Source: Algihabitans sp965233705
GTDB taxonomy: Bacteria > Pseudomonadota > Alphaproteobacteria > Kiloniellales > DSM-21159
Direction of reading: 5' to 3'
DNA: 64,000 nt
Assembly: GCA_965233705.1 (NCBI GenBank)
Contig: CBDDTF010000002.1
Coordinates: 124,001 to 188,000, forward strand
The notes under the pieces were generated by a model. The model saw only the letters and a program-made list of their open reading frames with translations. It did no database searches and had not been told where the DNA came from. The translations under genes and the position numbers were made by a program. Positions 1-8,059 of this stretch are shown here, one piece after another (positions within the stretch are counted from its first letter, which is position 1; every line of letters starts with the position of its first letter).

Positions 1-26
1 GGGAAAAGGCTAGGCGGACAATAAAC

Positions 27-47
27 AAACAGTCAAGACTGTTTTTT
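27..47 (+). terminator. Possible intrinsic terminator
   Basis: A 7-bp stem (AAACAGT / ACTGTTT) closes a CAAG tetraloop and runs straight into a T tract. This is the layout of a factor-independent terminator for a + strand gene lying left of the window. The stem is AT-rich and short, so it would be weak. The complementary strand shows a similar but poorer arrangement. Confidence 0.4.
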
Positions 48-156
48 ATAAGCGCCCCGGCGGAAGCCCACAGCGGCCGGTGCGACAAGGGCCGGCCACC
101 GGGCCAACCCCGCCCCGGCCGCCGCCACCTGCCCCGAGCGTCCCCGTCGCCGCCCC

Positions 157-189
157 GCGCCCGGCCCGCGCCCGGCCCGCGCCCGGCCC
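157..189. repeat. Tandem array, 11 bp x 3
   Basis: Three consecutive perfect copies of GCGCCCGGCCC lie in the non-coding leader of the CocE-like gene. The unit length is not a multiple of three, which fits a non-coding position. Confidence 0.8.
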
Positions 190-327
190 GCCCTGCGCCG
201 CGCCACCGCCGCGCGTCCCGAGGCGAGTCACGCCGTGCGTCACAGTGCGTCAGCTCGCCCGAGTGCGCGCAATTGCCGGCGCGAAAACCCCGGTCGTAGC
301 TTCGCGCCACACCATCAGGAGGAGTGG

Positions 328-2331
328 ATGCGAGAAGTACCAACCGAACACGACGTGCGGATCGAGGATCCCGTCTGGATCACCATGGCCGACGGCACCC
401 GGCTGGCCGCCCGTATCTGGCTGCCCGAGAGCGCCGAGCGGCAGCCAGTGCCGGCGATTCTGGAGTACCTGCCCTACCGCCGGCGCGACGGCACGGTGAT
501 GCGCGACGACATCAACCACCCCTGGTTCGCGGCCAACGGCTACGCCTGCGTGCGCGTCGATGTGCGCGGCAACGGCGATTCCGACGGCTTCATGGACGAC
601 GAGTACACCGACGAGGAGCTGGACGACGGCGTCCAGGTCATCGAGTGGCTGAGCCGGCAGCCCTGGTGCAACGGCAACGTCGGCATGATCGGCATCTCCT
701 GGGGCGGCTTCAACGGCCTGCAGATCGCCGCGCTGCGCCCCGAGGCGCTGAAGGCGATCGTCACGATCTGCTCCACCGACGACCGCTACGCCGACGACAT
801 CCACTACATGGGCGGCTGCCTGCTGACCGAGAACATGGGCTGGTCGTCGCAGATGCTGGCCTACTCCTCGCGGCCGCCGGACCCGGAGATCGTCGGCGAG
901 CGCTGGCGGGAGATGTGGCGCGCGCGCCTGGAGCACCAGCCGCTGCTGATCGACACCTGGCTGCGCCATCAGCGCCGCGACGCCTACTGGAAGCGCGGCT
1001 CGGTCTGCGAGGACTACAGCGCCATCACCGCCGCGGTCTTCGCCGTGGGCGGCTGGGCCGACGCCTACTCCAACACCATCCCGCGGCTGCTCTCCAACCT
1101 GAGCTCGCCGGTCAAGGGGCTGATCGGCCCCTGGGTCCACAAGTACCCGCACCAGGCCTACCCGGAGCCGGCCGTCGGCTTCCTGCAGGAGTGCAAGCGC
1201 TGGTGGGACCGCTGGCTGAAGGGCGAGGAGAACGGCATCGAGCAGGAGCCGGTGGTCACCTACCACATCATGGAGTCGACCAAGCCGGCCCGGCGCATCG
1301 ACGTGCGTGACGGCGTCTGGGCGGCCGAGGAGCGCTGGCCCTCGCCGAACGTGCACCTGCAGCGCCTGCCCTTCGGTGCCGACGGCCTGGGCGGAACGCC
1401 GGCGGAGGCGCCGCTGAAGATCACCGCCGACCAGGGCGTCGGGCGGGCCGCCCAGCGCTTCTGCCCCGGCATGCGCGACCGCTACGAGCTGGCCGACGAC
1501 CAGACGGCGGACGACGCCGGCTCGCTGGTGCTCGACGGCCCGGAGCTGGAGGCACCGCTCGATCTGGTCGGGCCGGCCTTCGTCAAGATCAAGGCGACGC
1601 CGGACGCCACGGGCGGCTTCGTGGTGGCGCGGCTGAGCGACGTGCGCCCGGACGGCACCGTCGCCTTCATCACCAAGGGCGCGCTCAACCTGACCCACGC
1701 GGACCATCACCAGACGGTGACCCCGCTGCGCCCCGGCGAGCCGATCGAGCGCACCGTCCGGCTCAACGACATCGCCTACCGCCTGCTGCCGGGGCACCGG
1801 CTGCGGCTGTCGCTGTCGACCGGCTACTGGCCGATGATCTGGCCCTCGGCGGAGGCGCTGTCGCTGGAGCTGGACCCCGCCGGCTGCCAGCTCGCGCTGC
1901 CGGTGCGCCAGGGCGAGGGACCGGCACCGCGGCCCTTCGAGGACCCCGAGGGCGCCACCCCGCTGGCCAACGTCGAGCTGCGGCCCGAGGACAGCGAGCG
2001 CCACGTCCAGGTCGCCGACGACGGCACCGAGGTGATCACCCAGATCACCGACGGCGGCAAGCACCGCCTGGCCGCCACCGGCATCGAGGCGGGCCGCAAG
2101 ATCCGCGAGGTCTGGAGCCTCAACCCGACCGATCCCCTGTCGGCCCGCATGGAGGCGGCCTGGACCTACGAGATCGGCCGCGGCGAGTGGCAGACCCGGA
2201 CCGAGACCTGGACCGAGATGACCTGCGACGCGGAGAACTTCTACCTCAAGGCCAGCCTCAAGGCCTTCGAGGGCGAAACCCTCTTCTACGAGAAGGAGTG
2301 GGACCTGTCGGTGCCCCGGGACGGCACCTGA
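328..2331 (+). CDS. CocE/NonD-family alpha/beta hydrolase
   Basis: Predicted serine hydrolase of the X-Pro dipeptidyl-peptidase/cocaine esterase class, 667 residues. The N-terminal half is an alpha/beta-hydrolase fold with the nucleophile motif GISWGG around Ser124 and the conserved DVRGNGDSDG segment around residues 78-88. The C-terminal half, from about residue 400, is the XPDC jelly-roll domain (FVKIKATPD and ARLSDVRPDG). The start at 328 follows AGGAGG at good spacing; an upstream in-frame ATG at 235 lies in repeat-like GC-rich DNA and is not preferred. The family hydrolyses esters, amides or N-terminal peptides, and the substrate here is unknown. Proximity to an oligopeptide-type importer suggests it acts on an imported peptide or amide, which is inference. 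Confidence 0.88.
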   Translation: MREVPTEHDVRIEDPVWITMADGTRLAARIWLPESAERQPVPAILEYLPYRRRDGTVMRDDINHPWFAANGYACVRVDVRGNGDSDGFMDDEYTDEELDDGVQVIEWLSRQPWCNGNVGMIGISWGGFNGLQIAALRPEALKAIVTICSTDDRYADDIHYMGGCLLTENMGWSSQMLAYSSRPPDPEIVGERWREMWRARLEHQPLLIDTWLRHQRRDAYWKRGSVCEDYSAITAAVFAVGGWADAYSNTIPRLLSNLSSPVKGLIGPWVHKYPHQAYPEPAVGFLQECKRWWDRWLKGEENGIEQEPVVTYHIMESTKPARRIDVRDGVWAAEERWPSPNVHLQRLPFGADGLGGTPAEAPLKITADQGVGRAAQRFCPGMRDRYELADDQTADDAGSLVLDGPELEAPLDLVGPAFVKIKATPDATGGFVVARLSDVRPDGTVAFITKGALNLTHADHHQTVTPLRPGEPIERTVRLNDIAYRLLPGHRLRLSLSTGYWPMIWPSAEALSLELDPAGCQLALPVRQGEGPAPRPFEDPEGATPLANVELRPEDSERHVQVADDGTEVITQITDGGKHRLAATGIEAGRKIREVWSLNPTDPLSARMEAAWTYEIGRGEWQTRTETWTEMTCDAENFYLKASLKAFEGETLFYEKEWDLSVPRDGT

Positions 2332-2368
2332 TCCCGGGACGGCACCTGATCCCGGGACGGCACCTGAT
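2315..2368. repeat. Tandem array, 18 bp x 3, spanning the hydrolase stop codon
   Basis: Three perfect copies of CCCGGGACGGCACCTGAT. The first copy contains the hydrolase's last codons and its TGA stop. The next two carry the same TGA in the same frame, so the gene end has effectively been triplicated. Confidence 0.9.
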
Positions 2369-2436
2369 CCCGCGCGTGGCCCGCTGACGGCGGCGGGGCG
2401 GCGGCGGGACGGCGGCAGGGCGGCGGCTCTGGCGCG

Positions 2437-2494
2437 GACGGTTTTCCGGCCGTGTGGACCCACTCTCGTGGGTCCGCCGGTCGGCAAACTGCCG
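2437..2494. repeat. Divergent copy of the palindromic mosaic repeat
   Basis: The core is a perfect hairpin (GGACCCAC, loop TCTC, GTGGGTCC), followed by GCCGGTCGG. The outer arms, GGACGGTTTTCCGG on the left and AAACTGCCGCC on the right, resemble the ends of the 140-bp elements at 32501 and 40334. It lies between the hydrolase and the next regulator gene. Confidence 0.6.
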
Positions 2495-2619
2495 CCCGAT
2501 CGCACAATCCTGGCGCGCCGCCCCGCCGTCCGTCCGGGCCTTCGGGGCCTGCTTCGGGCGGCCGTCACCCCTGCCAAGATCGCGCTTGAGGGCCACGCCA
2601 GCGCCATTAGATTGCGCGC

Positions 2620-3447
2620 ATGACTCCCGACCTTGCCCGCAACCTTCGCCTTCTGTGCAGCTACACGCCGTCGATCTCCCAGGTCTGCCGCGAGCTGGGC
2701 ATCAACCGCCAGCAGTTCACCAAGTACCTGAACGGCTCCGCCCAGCCCTCGGACCGTAACCTGCGGCGGATCTGCGACTACTTCGGCGTGGCGGTGGACG
2801 AGATCATGATGCCGCACGGCCAGTTCGCCGGCATCGTCTCGGTCACCCCCAAGACCCAGACCCTGATCCGCGCCCTGGGCCCGGCCGCCCCGGCGCTGAA
2901 CGCCATGATCTCGGTCTCCGAGCAGCCGCTCGAACGCTACCGGGGCTACTACCACTACTACTACTTCACCCCCTCGCGGCCGGGCTACATCCGCCGCTCG
3001 CTGCTGCGCCTGCACCCGCGCAACGGGGTCTGGTTCTCGCGCCTGACCGAGCGCATCCAGGCCGACGCCAGCCCGATGGGACGCTCGCACTACAGCCATT
3101 ACCTCGGCATCGCGCTGCTGCTCGGCGACCGCATCATCATCGTCGACTACAACGCCAGCAGCCAGACCTCGCTGTCCCAGACGATCCTCTACCCCACCCA
3201 GGGCCGCGAGCTGAAGTTCCTCTCCGGCCTGACCCTGGGCGTGCAGGGGCGCTCGGCCCGTGCGCCCTTCTCCGCGCGCCTGTTTCTGGAGTATCTGGGG
3301 ACCCAGCCCGACCATCGCGCGCGGCTCGAGGAGACCGGCGTCTTCGCCGCCGACGATCCCGGCCTGCCGCCCTACATCCGCCGGGTGATCTCGGCGCCGG
3401 AGCTCGAGCAGACCGAATTTCTGAAGGCTTACGAGCTGCTGCCCTGA
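2620..3447 (+). CDS. Xre-type helix-turn-helix regulator with C-terminal sensor-like domain
   Basis: 275 residues. The N-terminal 70 residues form a lambda-repressor/Cro-type DNA-binding domain: SISQVCRELGINRQQFTKYL is the helix-turn-helix, followed by NLRRICDYFGVAVDEIM. The remaining 200 residues are rich in aromatics (YRGYYHYYYF) and carry no motif I can name; they may bind a ligand. The gene lies between the CocE-like hydrolase and the ABC importer on the same strand, so it is a reasonable candidate for their local regulator (inference). No operator is obvious. Confidence 0.8.
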   Translation: MTPDLARNLRLLCSYTPSISQVCRELGINRQQFTKYLNGSAQPSDRNLRRICDYFGVAVDEIMMPHGQFAGIVSVTPKTQTLIRALGPAAPALNAMISVSEQPLERYRGYYHYYYFTPSRPGYIRRSLLRLHPRNGVWFSRLTERIQADASPMGRSHYSHYLGIALLLGDRIIIVDYNASSQTSLSQTILYPTQGRELKFLSGLTLGVQGRSARAPFSARLFLEYLGTQPDHRARLEETGVFAADDPGLPPYIRRVISAPELEQTEFLKAYELLP

Positions 3448-3638
3448 CGCGGTCTGACGCGGCCCCCGCGTCGAAACGCCAAACCGGCAGCCGAAGCGCG
3501 CCATTGTCCAGAGCAAAGCGCTGCAAGATCATCGCGGCCTTCGCAGCAAATGAACCGAACGCGCTCGCCGCGGGGGCGGCCGCCCCCCTGCCGGCGCCGA
3601 CGACTTTGAGCCAATTCGTCCAAGGAAGGCAGGAAATC

Positions 3639-5213
3639 ATGAGGGAGATCCTTACCCGCTTCACCGCAGCGCAGCTCAGCCGTCGCCAGGTTCTGGCCGG
3701 CGCCGGCGCGCTGGCCGCCGCCTCCGCCCTGCCGGTTCGCGCCTGGGCCGACGGCGACACCCTGAACATCCGCACCTACGTGGAAGCCGACAACTTCGAC
3801 CCGGTCGACGCCTCCGGCTTCGGCGAGGAGATGCTCTACGGCTGCATCTACCGCAAGCTGATCCAGTACGTGCCGGGCGAGGAGTGGGGCTGGCAGCTCG
3901 ATCTGGCCGAGTCGATCGAGCAGACCTCGCCGACCGAGATCGCCTTCACCCTGAAGCAGGGCCAGATGTGGTCCGACGGTTTCGGCGAGATCACCGCCGA
4001 GGACGTGAAGTTCTCCTTCGAGCGGATCATCGACCCGGAGATGAACTCGGCCCTCAAGTCGGACGTCGGCCCGATGCGGGAGGTCGAGGTGACCGGCCCC
4101 TACAGCGGCGTAATCAAGCTGGACTCGCCCTTCGCGCCGATCTGGTCGATCGCCCTGCCCTACCTGGCCGGCACCATCGTCTGCAAGAAGGCGATCGGCG
4201 CCGGCGGCCGCATCGAGACTGCGGTGCCGCCGACCGTCGCCGGGCCCTACCGCGTCGAGGAGCTGCGCCCCGGCGACCGCTGGGTGCTGGTGCGCAATCC
4301 CGAGTTCTCCGGCCCGGCCGCGGACTTCGCGCGCGTCCAGCTCCTCACGGTCGACGACGAGGCGACGGCGGAGATCGGCTTCGAGGCCGGCGACATCGAC
4401 TACACCGGCGTCAGCCTCGCCTCGATCGAGCGGCTGCGCGCGAGCCCGCCGGCCGCCGGCGAGCTGGCCGAATACCCCTCGCTCTATTACGTCTGGGTCG
4501 GCATGAACATGGCCAACCCGAAGCTGCAGGACCTGCGGGTGCGCCAGGCGATCCAGCACGCCATCGACGTGCCCTCGATCATGCAGGCCGCCTACTTCGG
4601 CGTCGCCGAGCCCTCCACCGGCATCATCGCGCCGGGCCTGACCGGCCACCGCGAGAAGAGCCTGGTGCCGCCGCAGGCCGACTTCGCCAAGGCCCGCGCC
4701 CTGCTCGACGAGGCCGGCGTCGACAGCCTCAACCTGACTCTCGACGTGCTGAACAAGTCGACCTGGACGACCGCCGCCCAGGTGATCCAGGCCACCCTGG
4801 CCGAGGTCGGCATCAACCTGTCGATCAACGTCAGCGAGTCCGGCGCCTTCTGGTCGCTGGGCAAGGAGAGCGACGGCGACCGCTGGAAGTCGCTGGAGCT
4901 GGTGCTCAACCGCTTCTCCATGACGCCCGACCCCTACTACGCGACCACCTGGTTCACCAGCGAGCAGATCGGCAAGTGGAACTGGGAGCGCTTCGACAAT
5001 CCCGAGTTCGACCGCCTGCATCAGGAAGCGATGGTCGAGAGCGACCCGGCCGCGCGCGACCGCATGTACAAGCGCATGCAGGATCTGATGGAGGAGTCCG
5101 GCGCCTACCGCTTCATCACCCACGAGGCCTCGCCGGTGCTCTACCGCGACAGCGTCGCGCCGGCCCTGCGTCCGGACGGCCAGCCGCTCATCCAGTTCTT
5201 CGCCAAGGCGTAA
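3639..5213 (+). CDS. Dpp/Opp-type ABC transporter substrate-binding protein (family 5)
   Basis: 524-residue periplasmic solute-binding protein. A twin-arginine signal (SRRQVLAGAG, RR at residues 15-16) precedes an Ala-rich hydrophobic stretch and a likely cleavage site near AWA (residue 37), so Tat export is predicted. The mature part has family-5 hallmarks such as TFTLKQGQMWSDGF-like and FSFERIIDP segments and RQAIQHAID. The start at 3639 follows AGGAAATC, and longer upstream starts would bury the signal. Family members bind di- or oligopeptides, nickel or other small solutes, and specificity cannot be read here. It is the first gene of a five-gene importer operon, separated from the permease by a strong hairpin. 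Confidence 0.9.
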   Translation: MREILTRFTAAQLSRRQVLAGAGALAAASALPVRAWADGDTLNIRTYVEADNFDPVDASGFGEEMLYGCIYRKLIQYVPGEEWGWQLDLAESIEQTSPTEIAFTLKQGQMWSDGFGEITAEDVKFSFERIIDPEMNSALKSDVGPMREVEVTGPYSGVIKLDSPFAPIWSIALPYLAGTIVCKKAIGAGGRIETAVPPTVAGPYRVEELRPGDRWVLVRNPEFSGPAADFARVQLLTVDDEATAEIGFEAGDIDYTGVSLASIERLRASPPAAGELAEYPSLYYVWVGMNMANPKLQDLRVRQAIQHAIDVPSIMQAAYFGVAEPSTGIIAPGLTGHREKSLVPPQADFAKARALLDEAGVDSLNLTLDVLNKSTWTTAAQVIQATLAEVGINLSINVSESGAFWSLGKESDGDRWKSLELVLNRFSMTPDPYYATTWFTSEQIGKWNWERFDNPEFDRLHQEAMVESDPAARDRMYKRMQDLMEESGAYRFITHEASPVLYRDSVAPALRPDGQPLIQFFAKA

Positions 5214-5222
5214 GGGCGCTGC

Positions 5223-5251
5223 GCCCCGGGCGGTCGCGCACCGCCCGGGGC
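5223..5251 (+). promoter_or_regulatory. Strong intercistronic hairpin after the binding-protein gene
   Basis: A perfect 12-bp stem (GCCCCGGGCGGT / ACCGCCCGGGGC) closes a 5-base loop between the binding-protein stop and the permease start, with no T tract. Such hairpins in importer operons typically protect the upstream message from 3' exonucleases, so that the binding protein is made in excess over the membrane subunits. That role is inferred here. Confidence 0.6.
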
Positions 5252-5265
5252 CGCGCTGCCATGAC

Positions 5266-6210
5266 ATGACCCGATATCTCCTGCAACGCCTGACCCTCGG
5301 CCTGGCCATCCTGGTGGTCGCCGTCTCGGCCCTCTACGCCTTCATGGTCACGCTGCCGGGCGACCCGACCAGCGTGCTGCTCGGCCCCCGCGCCACTGAA
5401 GAGATGCGCCTCCACTTCGCCGAGCGCATGGGCCTGGACAAGCCGCTGCCGGTGCAGATCGTCGACTTCTGGGGCCGCGTGCTCCAGGGCGACCTGGGCG
5501 AGGACGTGCTGCGCAACCGCCCGGTGGCCGTGCCGGTGCTGGAGGCCCTGCCCAACACCCTGATCCTGATCTTCGCCTCGATCGCCTGGGCGGCGACCCT
5601 GGGGACACTGCTCGGCGCCTTCTCCGCCGCCTACCGCAACAGTCTGCTCGACCGCATCACCGGCGTGCTCTCGGTCGGCTTCCTGGCCGCGCCCTCCTTC
5701 GTGGTGGCGCTGTGGAGCCTGCTGCTCTTCGCCGTGGTGCTGAACTGGTTCCCCGCGATCGGCGCCGGCGAGCGCGGCGACCTGCTCAGCCGCCTGCACC
5801 ACCTGGTGCTGCCGGCCTTCGCGATCGGCCTGGCCTGGGTCGGCTACATCGCGCGGATCGTGCGCGCCTCCATGCTGGAGGTGCTGGGCGAGAACCACAT
5901 CCGCACGGCGCGCGCCTTCGGCCTGCCGCCGCGCAAGATCATCTACGGCTACGCCCTGCGCGTGGCCATCCTGCCGGCGGTCTCCGTGCTGGGCGTCGGC
6001 GTCGGCGGGCTGCTGTCCAGCGCCGTCTTCGCCGAGATCGTCTTCGCGCGCCCCGGCATCGGCCGGCTGATCTTCGAGTCGGTGACCAGCCGCAACTATC
6101 CCCTGGTCATGGGCTCGATGCTGGTCGCCATCGCCTTCTTCATCTTCTGCACCCTGGTCGCCGACCTGGTGAACGCCGCCCTCGACCCGCGGCTGCGGAC
6201 CCGGAGGTAG
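5266..6210 (+). CDS. ABC transporter permease, DppB type
   Basis: 314-residue inner-membrane permease with about six transmembrane segments (first at residues 8-30). It carries the binding-protein-dependent EAA loop near EVLGENHIRTARAFGLPP, which contacts the ATPases. The C-terminal FARPGIGRLIFESVTSRNYP segment is typical of DppB/OppB. The start is ATG at 5266; an ATG five bases earlier opens a two-codon frame only. It pairs with the next permease, two bases downstream. Confidence 0.93.
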   Translation: MTRYLLQRLTLGLAILVVAVSALYAFMVTLPGDPTSVLLGPRATEEMRLHFAERMGLDKPLPVQIVDFWGRVLQGDLGEDVLRNRPVAVPVLEALPNTLILIFASIAWAATLGTLLGAFSAAYRNSLLDRITGVLSVGFLAAPSFVVALWSLLLFAVVLNWFPAIGAGERGDLLSRLHHLVLPAFAIGLAWVGYIARIVRASMLEVLGENHIRTARAFGLPPRKIIYGYALRVAILPAVSVLGVGVGGLLSSAVFAEIVFARPGIGRLIFESVTSRNYPLVMGSMLVAIAFFIFCTLVADLVNAALDPRLRTRR

Positions 6211-6212
6211 CC

Positions 6213-7091
6213 ATGAGCACGCTTTCCAACGCGCAAGGCGGCGCCGGCGGGTTCCGCCACAGCGCCCTGGGCCGGCTGCTGTCCGACCCGCTGGCCGTGG
6301 CGGCGATCACCATCATCGCCCTGCTGGCGGTCGGGGCGATCTTCGCCGACTGGCTGGCGCCTTACGACTACTCGGCGATGAACGTCATGGCGCGCTTCGC
6401 GCCGCCCTCGCTCGAGCATCCGCTGGGCACCGACAACCTGGGCCGCGACACGCTCTCGCGGCTGCTCCACGGCGCGCGCATCGCCCTCTTCGTCGGCCTC
6501 AGCGCGGTCGGCCTGGCCGCCGCCATCGGCCTGACGCTGGGCATGATCGCCGGCTTCGGGCCGCGCTGGCTGGACAACGCCATCCTCTTCCTGTTCGACA
6601 CGCTGCGCGCCTATCCCACCATCATCCTGGCCCTGGCCCTCGGCGCCCTGCTGCCGCGCGGGCTGGGCACGGTGATCTTCGTGGTGGTGCTGACCTCGCT
6701 GAGCGAGTACGGCCGCGTGGCGCGGACCCAGACCCAGGCCCTGCGCGGCAAGGAGTTCATCGACGCCGAGCGCGCGATGGGCGCCTCGGCCGGGCGCATC
6801 CTGACCAAGCACATCCTGCCCAACGTGCTGGGGCCCTTCTTCATCCTGGCGGCCATCAACCTGCCGGTGGTGATCACCATCGAGGCCGGCATGAGCTTCC
6901 TGGGCGTCGGCGTCGAGCCCGGCACGCCGAGCTGGGGCGCCACCTTGAAGAACGGCTTCGACTACATCCGCAACACGCCCTGGCTGATCATCGCCGGCGG
7001 CGTGCCGCTGATTCTCGTCACGCTCGGCTTCACCTTCCTGGGCGAGGCCCTGCGCGACGTGCTCGACCCGAAACTGAGGAGAGAGCGATGA
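6213..7091 (+). CDS. ABC transporter permease, DppC type
   Basis: 292-residue second permease. It has an N-terminal OppC-type segment (DPLAVAAITIIALLAVGAIF), the family sequence HPLGTDNLGRDTLSRLLHGAR near residues 69-89, and an EAA loop around KEFIDAERAMGASAGRI. The start ATG at 6213 follows GGAGGTAGCC, two bases after the previous stop; a much longer in-frame reading upstream is a shadow of the DppB gene. The stop overlaps the next start (ATGA), implying translational coupling. Confidence 0.93.
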   Translation: MSTLSNAQGGAGGFRHSALGRLLSDPLAVAAITIIALLAVGAIFADWLAPYDYSAMNVMARFAPPSLEHPLGTDNLGRDTLSRLLHGARIALFVGLSAVGLAAAIGLTLGMIAGFGPRWLDNAILFLFDTLRAYPTIILALALGALLPRGLGTVIFVVVLTSLSEYGRVARTQTQALRGKEFIDAERAMGASAGRILTKHILPNVLGPFFILAAINLPVVITIEAGMSFLGVGVEPGTPSWGATLKNGFDYIRNTPWLIIAGGVPLILVTLGFTFLGEALRDVLDPKLRRER

Positions 7092-8059
7092 CGGCAGCTC
7101 TGGAAATCCGGGGCCTGTCCGTCGACTACCACACCCGTGCCGGCCGCCTGCAGGCGCTGCGCGACGTGGACCTGATGGTGCCCGCCGGCGAGGTCGTCGG
7201 GCTGGTCGGCGAATCGGGCTGCGGCAAGTCCACCCTGATCTCGGCGGTGCTGCGCCTGCTGGCGGAGAACGCCGAGGTGCCGGCCGGCGAGATCCGGCTC
7301 GCCGGCGAGGACCTGCTGACCCTCGGGGAGGGGGAGATGCGCCGGCGCCGCGGCCGCGACGTCTCGGTGGTCTTTCAGGACCCGATGACCGGGCTCAACC
7401 CGGTGCTGACGATCGGCCGCCAGATGGTCGACATCCAACACCGCGAGCGCCTGTCGCGCGCGCAAAAGCGCAAGCGGGCCGCGGAGATGCTGGAGCGGGT
7501 GCACATTCCCGACCCCGGCGCGCGCCTGGATGCCTACCCGCACGAGCTGTCCGGCGGCATGCGTCAGCGCGTGGCCATCGCCATGGCGGTGATGATGCAG
7601 CCCAAGCTGCTGATCGCGGACGAGCCGACCACCGCGCTGGACGCCACCCTGGAAGTGCAGATCATCGAGCTGCTGCAGGAGCTGCAGCGCGACATCGGCT
7701 GCGCCATCCTGTTCATCTCGCATCACCTGGGGGTGATCGCCGAGCTCTGTCAGCGCATGGTGGTGATGTACGCCGGCGAGGCGGTGGAGGAGGGCCGCGT
7801 GCGCGACGTCTTCCACGCGCCGGCGCATCCCTACACCCGCGCCCTGCTGGACTGCGATCCCGGGCGCATCCACGAGCCCGCCGCGGCCCTGCCCTCGATC
7901 CCCGGCAGCCTGCCCGACCTGACGGCGCCGCCGCCCGGCTGCATCTTCGCGGCGCGCTGCCCGCGGGCCGAGGCCCTGTGCCGCGAACGCGCGCCGGCGC
8001 GCCAGGGTGCCGCCGGCGCCCACTGGGCGCGCTGTCACTTCGCGGAGGTGGCGCAATGA
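7088..8059 (+). CDS. ABC transporter ATP-binding protein, DppD type
   Basis: 323-residue cytoplasmic ATPase. Walker A is GESGCGKS (about residues 39-46), the signature motif is LSGGMRQR, Walker B is LLIADEPT, and the switch histidine is in FISHHLG. The C-terminal PPPGCIFAARCPRA motif marks the OppD/DppD branch. It overlaps the upstream permease by ATGA and the downstream ATPase by the same arrangement, so the four membrane and ATPase genes form one translationally coupled unit. Confidence 0.94.
   Translation: MTAALEIRGLSVDYHTRAGRLQALRDVDLMVPAGEVVGLVGESGCGKSTLISAVLRLLAENAEVPAGEIRLAGEDLLTLGEGEMRRRRGRDVSVVFQDPMTGLNPVLTIGRQMVDIQHRERLSRAQKRKRAAEMLERVHIPDPGARLDAYPHELSGGMRQRVAIAMAVMMQPKLLIADEPTTALDATLEVQIIELLQELQRDIGCAILFISHHLGVIAELCQRMVVMYAGEAVEEGRVRDVFHAPAHPYTRALLDCDPGRIHEPAAALPSIPGSLPDLTAPPPGCIFAARCPRAEALCRERAPARQGAAGAHWARCHFAEVAQ

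Larger units (their letters stand above)
1..327. other. Intergenic leader upstream of the CocE-like hydrolase
   Basis: No gene is supported in these 327 bases. The first 50 bases are AT-richer than anything nearby and hold a possible terminator. The rest is an extremely C-rich stretch with an 11-bp tandem array at 157-189. Long reading frames through it are compositional artefacts. A longer reading frame runs upstream of the hydrolase start, but the good ribosome-binding site lies just before 328. Confidence 0.6.

Noticed and set aside
250..3516. Very long open frame on the - strand (over 1000 codons)
   Set aside because: It lies antisense to the hydrolase and regulator genes, has no domain, and its Arg/Ala/Gly-rich composition is that expected from GC-rich third positions.
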